The notes beneath the pieces are model-generated. The model had not been told where the DNA came from and did no database searches. It saw only the letters and a program-made list of their open reading frames with translations. A stretch of 10,144 bases of DNA from Acanthamoeba lenticulata. Taxonomy: Eukaryota; Discosea; Longamoebia; Acanthamoebidae. Each line of letters opens with the position of its first letter. Position 1 is the first letter of the stretch. Of the stretch, positions 1 to 7,216 are shown one piece after another. Position numbers and translations under genes: made by a program. The stretch is taken from positions 1 through 10,144 of the forward strand of contig NAVB01000721.1 in the NCBI GenBank assembly GCA_002179805.1. The letters run 5' to 3'.

Positions 1-88
1 AAGAAGAGGAGGAGAGGACACGTGAGCCCGCCTGCCCAAACCCAAGGCCAAGGGGGAAGGAGGGGAGGATTGGGGGGGGGAGGTCTAC

Positions 89-1083
89 TCGTAGATGAGC
101 TTGCTCATGCGCTCCAGCAGGCCCGGCGCGCAGAGAGAGGTCACCTGCGCGCAGCGAGGGTCGAGTGGGGGCTCACGTGAGAAATCTGCACTGCACTGGA
201 GGGGCGAGAGGACGAGGCGGTGGGGTGAGCACCTTGAGCGGCACAAAGTGGACGCGGTCGCCGAACGAGGCCGAGTAGTCGCGCATCTTGCTGACCAGGC
301 CCTCCGTGTTGCGGTTCCACTCCTCCGGGTCGAGCGTCTCCTACAAGTGCGTGCATGCATGAAGGAGCGACCTTCCATCAACAACGTGGTGTCGGATGCC
401 GCGAGAGGTGACGGGAGGAACGAAAGCGCACCTCGATGGAGAAGTCAAAGATGCAGCGGACGCCGACGCGCTCGTACTCGCGCACGATGTCGCTGGCGCG
501 GGCCAGCGTCTCGCCCGCGCAGAAGTGCTGGAAGAAGGTGGACCGCATGGCCGCGTCCGACGGACGGCCCAGCCCGGCCTTGTTCAGCGCCTCGAGGAGC
601 TGCACCAGTCAGAAATGCATGGTCAGTTCCCTGAGTGAGAAAGAAGAAAGAGTTTGGACGTCGGAGACGACGACGATCACCACGCCTTGGAGGGAGACGA
701 TCAAAAGCGCGGCGCCATGGAAGCTGAAGAGGGAGAAGAGGAAGAAGAAGAAGAAGAAGAAGAAAAAGGAAGGACAGGAAGACCTGCGGCCCGTAGCGGG
801 AGAAGGGCTGGTAGAGGGAGCACATGTGGAGGATGGCCAAGGAGAAGGCCAGGGACTTGCTTGACTTTGCCCGGAACACGCGTTCGGTGTCATGAAGCTG
901 CAGCAGCTCCCCCTCCTTCGTCGCGGAACTCGACATCGACGAAGACGCAACGTCCGCCGTCGACGCCGTCGAAATGGAGGGGGTTGAGGTCGAGAAAGAG
1001 GCCGCGAGCTGGCGGCAATGGCCGGAGGTCAGCCAGACGTTCGGCGACCGGGTACGCAGCGTGCGGACAAGAGAACCCTTCAT
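89..1083 (-). CDS. PRODH: Proline dehydrogenase, mitochondrial, N-terminal half (gene continues past left edge)
   Basis: Proline dehydrogenase oxidises L-proline to pyrroline-5-carboxylate with FAD in the mitochondrial matrix, the first step of proline breakdown. I model minus-strand exons 784-1083, 432-599, 233-340 and 89-144, which join in frame to give 210 residues. Residues 1-35 are rich in Arg, Ser and Thr without acidic residues, typical of a mitochondrial presequence. Residues 122-130 (FFQHFCAGE) match the family's conserved FYxHFxAGE stretch, residues 151-156 (FDFSIE) match the LDYxVE strand, and FVPLKVTSL at the third exon junction matches the strand with the conserved Lys (xVKxTxL). 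The TAG at 85-87 directly follows and overlaps a GT donor (87-88), and the known family continues for about 300 more residues, so I read it as intronic: the remaining exons lie left of position 1. The donor of intron 1 (GTCTTC) is weak. Family assignment is strong; exact junctions are good but unverified. Confidence 0.85.
600..783 (-). other. Intron 1 of the proline dehydrogenase gene, with purine microsatellite
   Basis: This 184-nt intron is the longest modelled in the window. It contains an internal strong acceptor-like site (pyrimidine tract then CAG at about 724-726) in addition to the one used at 600-601. I tested an internal exon starting there: every GT donor I tried after it gives a length of 1 modulo 3, so none can be added without breaking the reading frame. 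Confidence 0.6.
736..766 (+). repeat. (GAA)n microsatellite
   Basis: About eight GAA units run in a row on the plus strand, with purine-rich flanks. On the transcribed minus strand this is a long CTT tract just downstream of the intron 1 donor of the proline dehydrogenase gene. Confidence 0.9.
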
Positions 1084-1312
1084 TTAGCCAAGCAAACCAA
1101 GCAAGCACTATGGAGCAGTACTTCCCTCAACTCTCTCTTCCTCACCCTCACGTCACCGCCACGACGAAGAAACAAGAAACCGAGAAGTGAAGAAAAAACT
1201 GGCCGGTGTAATCCCGCGGCATCCGCCACCACTCCCAAACACGCACCAGGCGCAGCACGCGTGCCAATAAATTCCACACATTCTTGATATTACCAAAGAA
1301 TTTCAGAAATGT
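1084..1312 (-). promoter_or_regulatory. Intergenic: 3' flank of the SAP-like gene and 5' flank of the proline dehydrogenase gene
   Basis: No coding exon is supported here on either strand. It must hold the 3' untranslated end of the upstream minus-strand gene and the promoter and leader of the proline dehydrogenase gene. I see no clear TATA box or other core motif. An AATAAA at about 1266 is on the plus strand and therefore does not serve the minus-strand genes. Confidence 0.4.
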
Positions 1313-3571
1313 TTATGCGTTGCGGGAGGTTGAGGAAGAGGAGACGGCCAGCGAACGACGAGTGCTTCGTCGCACGGTGCGGGTGGCCGCCAGCGGGGTG
1401 GCGTTGAGGGAGAGCAGGTCCACGATCTCTGTGGCGCGCCGTCGGCGCTTGGCCAGGCGGCGGCGCGGGGTGAGCGTGCCGTCGTCGTTCTCCACCTCCG
1501 ACGCCGAGGTCTCCGTCTCGCTCTCGCTCTCGTTGGCCTCGGCCTCGCCGCTGTCGCGCTGTCGCTTGCGCGGCGTCGTGTTCCCCTCTGCCACAGCATC
1601 AACACAACACAACGTTGTGAACCACTTGAGCTCAAGAAGAGACCGGTCGAGGGCTCTCCCGTACCACCGGCGGGGAGGGCGGCCGACTCGGGCGAGCTCC
1701 AGTGGGCGAGGATGGAGGCGATGTTGTCGCTCTTCTTCTTGCTGTGCTCGAGGTCGTTTTCTCGGCAAAAACCTGCAGCAGGCACCATGAATGAGCGAAT
1801 GAACAGCATGTTCATTGGCCAGGTGGTTCATCAGCCATCTACGTACGCCTGAGGATGGTGTTGCTGAAGCCCTCGAGGTCCTCTTGCGTAAGGCCGGGCT
1901 TGAGGTCGCTGATGTTTGAGATCATGCGCGACGCTGCTCGTCCGACAACAATCACCACAACCACAACCACATCACACAAAACGATCACGTGAGTTTCACG
2001 AGCCTCGTCCGCGGCGAACAGGGCCGTGAATAAGACTTACCGCGGCGAGGCGTGTAGGGCACGTCCTCCTCCTCTTCCTTATCCGTGTCGATCGCCTTCT
2101 CGTCGACGGCCTCAGTCATGTGTCCCTCGGAAGCCTGTCCCTCCTTTGCTTCGCCCTCGCTTGACGGCTGCTGCTCTTGCTCCTGCTCCGCGGCTTCGTC
2201 TTCCTTGGCCGGGGCTTCGCCGCCATGCAAGCTCTTCTCCTGCTTCTCCTCTGCCTCTGTCTCAGCTTGGCGCACCTCGCTTGGCATCTGCTCGGCGGGC
2301 GCGGCATCTTCCTCGGCCGCTTCAATTCCGCTCAGCTCTACAGCGATCATCGGCTCCGCGCTGAAGCTCTTCTCTTTCTCCTCTTCGTCTTCATCTTCCT
2401 CTTCGCCGTCGCCCTCGTCCCGAGACACGATCACTTCGAGCGCCTCGGCGGGTTGCTGCTGGAACGGGTTGTCTGGCTCGTCGGAGACGGCGTCGACGTC
2501 AGCATCGGCATTGTTGGCAGCACCAGCACCAGCAGCGGTGCCAACGGCACTCGTGTCGAATGAGCTAAAGTCGAGGCTCAACGTGAGACCTGAGGGCGCA
2601 GCCGCTGCTGACTCTGCTGCCCGCTCGAAGGAGGCGGCCGCGGCGGATTGCTCTTGCAGCTCTTCAGGCTGCGGCAGTCCCTCGTTAGGTCCTCGTGAGA
2701 CGTCCTGCTCCTCTTCTTGCTCCTGCTCTTGCTGCACTGACGTCTGGGTGAGACTGTGGCCGGCGTTGCTGGACAAATCGACCGGCAAATCGTCCATCTC
2801 ATCCTCGTGGCTTGCTTCCTCGCCCTCGGCCGCTTCGATCACTGACACAGACACATCTACATTCTCTGCCGCGACCTCATCGTCCTCTGCATTTTCTTCC
2901 ATTTGCTCCTCACCTTCATTGTGCACGTGGCTGTTCTCCATTTCCATGTCGTCGTGCTGCTCCCCGGACGCCTCAAGCTCTTCGCCCAAGTCAATATCGA
3001 AGACCCAGATTACGAGGCGCTCAATCAAGGTCCTCTTGTCCGCAGCTGGCGTGGCAGGCTCAAGTCCCCATTCGCCCCACAGTCGCTGGAGCTGCTCCAG
3101 CAGCAGTCGATCAAGGAAGCATTCGAGGCCAAGTAGCTGAATCTCATCCTTGAGTGCGCCACGTATCTCGTCTTTGGATGCGGCAGCATCGAGTCCGATC
3201 TCGGCCGCGACGTTGCGCAGGATGCCTTCGCTCAAGATGCCGATGAACGCCAACGGCGTGCCCTCGAGGAGGTGGTAGAGGGCTTGGCGCATGTCGTAGA
3301 GATTGGGAGGCTCGACGCATTCGTCCAACTCTCGCAGCCAAGCGAGCACATTGCCGTAAGAGAGCTGCTGAATTAGCTCGAGGGCTCCCGTAGACAGGAC
3401 CTCCTTCTCAATTTCGACGATGAGCTGCTCCTTCATCGCATACCAAAGTTGAGCGGCCTTAAATTGGCGCGAATGGGACAGCATGTCCCGCAACATGTCC
3501 ACTGATAACAAGGTGCATGCACTTCGAATGCGCTCGGGATACAGCAGCTGCTTCGGCCCGGTCGCCATCAT
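1313..3571 (-). CDS. SAP-like motif protein with long acidic linker, probably nuclear
   Basis: I do not recognise an orthologue. The model has four minus-strand exons: 2041-3571, 1847-1933, 1668-1772 and 1313-1587, giving 665 residues with all phases consistent. Residues 1-195 are helical and leucine-rich. Two segments, about 118-144 and 159-186 (ending KRTLIERL), resemble the SAP helix-turn-helix pattern of Leu, Gly-Leu, Lys and a final Leu. Residues about 196-500 are acidic and rich in Glu, Ala, Ser and Gln with almost no predicted fold. Past the first junction a third SAP-like stretch (from LRRFCRENDLEHSKKKSDN on) follows, then basic clusters (TPRKR, then RRRLAKRRRR), likely nuclear localisation signals. 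SAP modules bind DNA or RNA, so a chromatin or RNA role is possible but inferred. I chose the ATG at 3571 because the reading frame upstream of it would run into the last exon of the next gene. Short introns hidden in the acidic stretch cannot be excluded. Confidence 0.72.
1934..2040 (-). other. Intron with tandem NAGNAG acceptor
   Basis: The donor is GTAAGT, the only textbook donor among the introns modelled here. The acceptor reads GAGCAG on the minus strand, so splicing at either AG keeps the frame and would add or drop one Ala. The intron also carries a short CCACAA-type repeat at about 1950-1975 on the plus strand. Confidence 0.65.
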
Positions 3572-3710
3572 CGCCCTCCGTCGTTCTCTTCGCGCACAGG
3601 TAACCTGTTCGTGGTACCGTCTTTCGCGCCCAAAGAGAAGCATCACTGGAATTCGAGTTATGCTGAAGCACAAAATTCCTTCCTCAACGGTAGTCTTTGT
3701 CGTTTGGCGA
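3572..3710 (-). promoter_or_regulatory. 139-bp gap between two minus-strand genes
   Basis: The gap lies between the stop of the eEF1A-like/ankyrin gene (3711-3713) and the ATG of the SAP-like gene (3571). It must contain the 3' end of one transcript and the promoter of the next. I see no clear core promoter or polyadenylation motif. Confidence 0.4.
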
Positions 3711-4501
3711 TCAGGCGCTTTGCTGATGTGGTGCTGGCTGCTTTGGGGTGGGAATCGGGTGCGTGCCTGCCGCTCCGCCACTCTGCAGGAAGGAATGGAG
3801 GGCGGCAGCCGCTATCCGCCGCAGCTCGCTCTCTGGCAAGGCTTCCTCCAGGTTCGTGTAGTTGGCCCTGTGTGCTCACAAAGTTAAGCAGCGGTTGGTG
3901 GTGGGGAAGGGGACAGACATGTGCGTCGTACCGATTGGCGTTTAAAGTGACGATGCAGCTCAGGGCCAAACTCAGCGGTCGGTGAAGACCTGAGAATTGG
4001 CCAAAGGAGAGGAGGTTGGCCGCCTTCGATCGTCTTCTTTTTGCCCAGCCGCCGGCGTGATGCGCTCGCGCCACATGCCAATCGAACCGAGCCCCGCGGC
4101 TCACCAGGATCACTGCCGCCTGTTCGTTGCCTGCGTGTCCCCCACGTTGATTTTGTCTCTTTCGGTAGCAACGTGCTCAAGTCGAGAGCGCAGTACCAGC
4201 GACGAGGGCAACCTGGAGCGCGGTCAGGCCGGCGTCGTTGGGCGCATCGAGCAGCTGTCGGCGACGTTCGCCGTCGCATTGTTGGCTGAACTTGTCAACA
4301 ACGGCCTGCACGATCTCATGGCAACCTAACTCCTGCAGTTACGGCCGGTGGTGAGTGAAGCAGCTACGAGCACCAGAGTGTCTACCTCTAGCATGGCCAT
4401 ACAACAACAACAACAAACCTTGGATGCCAAGTGAAGAAGGCTGTTGTGGTGCCGGTCTCGACCCTCGACAATGGCTGGATGCGCGCTCATCGCTTCGATC
4501 A
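3711..4501 (-). other. Ankyrin-repeat module of the fusion (exons 16-20)
   Basis: The exons read from VIEAMSAHPAIVEGRD through LLHLASK and TALQVALVAG to VSRGAR, with the spacing of about two to three ankyrin units; the last exon adds a helical tail and a Pro/Gln-rich end. Ankyrin repeats bind protein partners. If intron 15 is not spliced, an in-frame ATG at 4488-4490 lies 15 nt after the TGA at 4506-4508, so the region could also be annotated as a separate small gene. I prefer the fusion because the intron would be 66 nt, the phases agree, and the sequence just before the ATG already reads as the first ankyrin helix. After VSRGAR the frame also stays open without splicing, so the junction 3971-4087 is tentative. 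Confidence 0.65.
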
Positions 4502-7107
4502 CTGATCAAGGCACGATCTTAGCAGCTGCAAAGAGGGATGCACATAAGGTGTGTATGGTGCCCACACCATACGCCACATGGGCTGGGTTGACCCGCTCGG
4601 TGAGCTCACTCTTGAGCTGACGCACGACCGACTGCACCTTGCCGTGGGCCACCTGTAGAAGAAAATTGTGCACATTCATTTTAATCCCTTTTGTTTTATC
4701 ATGGAGGATGGTGAAGGTACCAACAAGGCGCCATCGAGGAGGATAACGCGCCCAAGCTTTGGAACCTTTGAGTGCTCCTCCACCACGATCGGCTTGAGCG
4801 GGCGCAATCGCACTAGCGCCGCTAACTGTGCGTGAGTACCAAAAAGATGCCGAGGTGCCTGGGACGGAATGTTGGCAGTTGTACCTTGTGCGACGTTGAT
4901 CTTGTTAGCGGACTGTCCTTCTGGGGCGCCATTTGGTTGGCCGTGGGAGGAGCGATCCTCCATGAGGATCACTTCCACAACCTGGCGCGCGCCATGCAGT
5001 GCGGTGAGAAATGTGAGGCATTCCAAATGTGAGGCATTCAACACGATGACCGTACCAGGCATGCCACGTGCGCAGTGTGTGCGCACATCATAAGAGTTTT
5101 GCCAGCGCCAATGGCATTCGTTCGCTTGTACTACGTATTGTGAATGAGCAAACGCGAGTAAAGTGCGGTGATGAGCAGCGGCCTGAGTGTTCAAGCGCGC
5201 ACCTTGGCGAGGGTGCCCACCGCCTCCACCTGTACGACCAGCTCCATCGCCGTAAGCTCCACAAGCGATGCGGCGTACTCGTCCGCTGGCATGATCACCG
5301 CGCCTATTGTGAACGCATCACGCCAGCACGTTCTCAAGATCAGTGTCAGACCAATGAATTAAACGCAAAGAGAGCACGCACCATTGGGATAGGTGTAGGA
5401 CGGCGGTGTGGGTGCACCGCGCAGGTTCACTCCGACTACCTCGCCGGGCTTAGCCTCTTGCTGTGACATGTGAAACATCTCTACTGTGAACGCCCTAAAC
5501 CTTTTTAGAACCGCTTGGGCGCTCTCGTCGTTAACTTGGTTCGTGCGCCTCCACCCAACAGGGTCGTTCGGACAGCATGCCAGCCAGTCGCCTCTGTGTC
5601 CACAAAACACGGTGTTTAACAAGGAGAATGGGCTTGAGTCCTGTGACCTGACTGGGAGAGGTCGTACGGTGTGAGTTGACCGCTCAGTTGGCGTCCACAA
5701 ACCACAATACCAATCCCAGCTGGGATAAATCATATACACTCATTAGCCAACCAAGCACAAACAACAAGACAACAAGCAGCCGAGGTCAGGTACCAATCCT
5801 GTAGCTATCGTGGATGAGCAGACGCATTGGCTGCTCTAGGCTCTGTCCCTGTTTCTTCGCCGAGAGAGTGGTCACTTCGATCCTCCTCCTGAGTTCAAGC
5901 CAAGATGGCCTGTGGTGTGAGCAACAACACACCACAGGTGGACCATCTGACGATGAAACGCTGGCGTGTCGAGGAGAACGTACAACTCTTGAGCTCGCAG
6001 AGCTTGAAGGAGCGTCTTGCCGCCGTCGGACCAGGCGTAGGGTTCTCTGCAGATTCCCCGGTGCTTCTCCGCCCCGATACTCACGCCGACCACCGTGATA
6101 CAGGACCTATGCACCATGGAACGCCAGACAAGGGGCTCGGTATCGGGTCACGTTCGGCAGAAAAGGGCAATGGCGAATGGGAGTTGACTGTGTGTGTACG
6201 GGTTGAATCTGAGCGACTGATGCTCGGTGAGCAGATTCAGGACGAAGCGCTTGGTTCGCTCCCACGCCTGCTGTTGCCCAAGCTCTCCTCCTTCGATGAG
6301 ATCAAGCTTGGTCACGCACACCACAATGTCCTCCATCTCAAGCGCCCTGCGTTTATCATGACCGAATTATATCATGACCTAAAACAATTTCAATTAGAAA
6401 AAAATGCTTCGCACTTGAGCACGATCGCTTGGGTCAAAAGAACGCGAGCTGCATCATTCGTTGAGTCCTCCATGTCGACGTCGGCAGCCACCACCAGCAC
6501 GGCCGAGTCAGCCTGTGGTTGGTCCAACAAGAAGAAAATAAGCACTTCACCTGGTTCCTCATCAACACGACTGTCTGGTTCGCGTACGAGGCAGGCATTG
6601 CGGACGAAGGTGGTGAGTAGGTGGGGCCGTCCCGGCACGCTCACGAGGGTGTAGCAGGCCCCATCGTGCTGGGCCCGCAGCACCCTGGACGTCATCATGC
6701 CGCCAAACAACTGGGTAAGCGGGCACGAAACGAATGGTGCACACTCTATCTCTCCTGAGGGCGGTACCGCGCGTAGCAAGTGTGACGTTCCGTCCTCTCC
6801 TCTCTCGTGCGGTCGATCAGGATCGTAAACTCATTCTCTAAAAGTCTCTGCATATCGGGGCGTTTGGCAAGTTACCGAGAGGCCTGAAGAAGGGGATGGG
6901 GGAGGCGAGGAAAGTTAGAGCACCTTGGCATGTGCGCGTTGTCGTGAGAGCATCAACTCATTGCCGAGGCCGAGCAGGCATTGGAGGAGCGCTGACGCGC
7001 CATGGCCCGAAGGACCCACAACCACCACCTGCCGCATATATCACGTAAATATTCAAACCTGCGCTGCTATAGCATCGTCTACGTACGGGGGAGGAGGTAG
7101 TCAGCAT
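3711..7107 (-). CDS. eEF1A-like pseudo-GTPase fused to C-terminal ankyrin repeats
   Basis: I model 20 minus-strand exons: 7087-7107, 6924-7028, 6768-6847, 6588-6684, 6415-6512, 6200-6346, 5984-6106, 5794-5888, 5668-5719, 5382-5593, 5203-5303, 5056-5130, 4885-4981, 4721-4821, 4568-4652, 4419-4501, 4197-4332, 4088-4130, 3932-3970 and 3711-3867. They total 1947 nt, 648 residues. Residues 8-225 follow the eEF1A G domain, including ADSAVLVVAA and TKLD. Residues 240-345 follow domain 2 (RLLIHDSYRIAGIG; AKPGEVVGVNLRG) and 349-478 follow domain 3 (AIGAGK, then HTAHVAC; LRPLKPIVVEE; LGRVILLD). Residues about 485-584 read as ankyrin repeats (NSLLHLASK; AGLTALQVALVAG; VILVSRGAR). GTPase motifs are degenerate: P-loop GPSGHGAS lacks the Lys, G3 is SVPGR in place of DxPGH, and G4 is TKLD in place of NKxD. 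Nucleotide hydrolysis is probably lost, so a scaffold or regulatory role is possible; its partners are unknown. The 18th and 19th exons are the least certain. HBS1, eRF3 and GTPBP1 fit less well than eEF1A. Confidence 0.8.
4401..4416 (+). repeat. (CAA)n microsatellite
   Basis: Five ACA units in a row on the plus strand, inside the 86-nt intron 16 of the ankyrin part. Confidence 0.85.
4502..4567 (-). other. Intron 15, joins the eEF1A-like and ankyrin parts; in-frame stop if retained
   Basis: The 66-nt intron begins GTGTGG and ends ATCAG. The frame stays open for 20 codons into the intron and then meets TGA at 4506-4508. Retention would yield a protein of about 516 residues lacking ankyrin repeats. 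The donor has T rather than the usual C at +4, so it may be a weak site. A second good acceptor (pyrimidine tract, CAG at about 4524) lies inside and also leads to the same TGA. Confidence 0.6.
4553..4572 (-). promoter_or_regulatory. Hairpin over the donor of intron 15
   Basis: Perfect 8-bp inverted repeat with a 4-nt loop: on the minus strand GTATGGTG, loop TGGG, CACCATAC. The 5' arm contains the last five exon bases and the first three bases of the modelled intron (GT at 4566-4567), so the folded RNA would hide this 5' splice site. Confidence 0.6.
5009..5040 (+). repeat. 16-bp tandem duplication within an intron
   Basis: The unit AAATGTGAGGCATTC plus one C or A occurs twice head-to-tail (5009-5024 and 5025-5040). 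It lies wholly in intron 12 (4982-5055) of the eEF1A-like gene, so it looks like a recent slip duplication without effect on the protein. Confidence 0.85.
5909..5938 (-). repeat. 11-bp perfect inverted repeat in intron 7
   Basis: Arms CCTGTGGTGTG and CACACCACAGG are separated by 8 nt. The structure sits in the 95-nt intron 7 (5889-5983), about 20 nt upstream of the acceptor on the minus strand, where folding could bring branch point and acceptor closer or hide them. Confidence 0.8.
6354..6379 (+). repeat. 10-bp direct repeat within an intron
   Basis: TATCATGACC occurs at 6354-6363 and 6370-6379 with a 6-bp spacer, inside the AT-rich 68-nt intron 5 of the eEF1A-like gene. No function is evident. 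Confidence 0.7.
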
Positions 7108-7216
7108 GTTCGGTGTGAGAGAGGAAGAGCAAGTTAAAAAAACGAAGCAAACAAGGAGCGAACCGAAATAAAACGAAGCACAATAAGAACAAGATTCAGA
7201 ACGGCTCACCGAAAAG
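7108..7216. promoter_or_regulatory. Divergent promoter region between the eEF1A-like and VIPAS39-like genes
   Basis: Only 109 bp separate the two start codons (7107 minus, 7217 plus), so both promoters and both leaders must fit here. The stretch is distinctly richer in A than its coding neighbours on the plus strand, with A runs at 7135-7141 and 7168-7172. I see no convincing TATA box or repeated factor site. Confidence 0.55.

Noticed and set aside
1..88. Another proline dehydrogenase exon at the left edge (acceptor CAG near 34)
   Set aside because: The resulting residues do not resemble the family, and the pyrimidine-rich minus-strand sequence at 1-25 looks like the tract before an acceptor outside the window.
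654..1190. Plus-strand frame with a Glu run over the proline dehydrogenase gene
   Set aside because: The Glu run is the GAA microsatellite of an intron read in the plus direction; the rest is antisense of the presequence exon.
1264..1272. AATAAA as a polyadenylation signal
   Set aside because: It is on the plus strand, while both neighbouring genes are on the minus strand, and no plus-strand gene is supported upstream.
2085..3140. Long Ser-rich open frame on the plus strand (351 residues)
   Set aside because: It is the exact antisense of the acidic region of the SAP-like gene; Glu codons read backwards give Ser and Leu runs. No family resemblance and no splice or start context.
3572..3781. 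N-terminal extension of the SAP-like gene by 70 codons
   Set aside because: The frame is open, but it would overlap the last exon of the eEF1A-like/ankyrin gene and its sequence looks non-coding. The tandem ATG at 3571 is a better start.
4506..4508. TGA as the normal end of the eEF1A-like gene
   Set aside because: Possible as an intron-retention product, but splicing the 66-nt intron gives a continuous protein in which the residues before the ankyrin ATG already look like an ankyrin helix.
4676..5194. Unspliced 172-residue minus frame across the domain 3 region
   Set aside because: It mixes real exons with introns. Splicing instead restores AIGAGK and HTAHVAC in another frame, which match eEF1A domain 3 much better than the unspliced reading.
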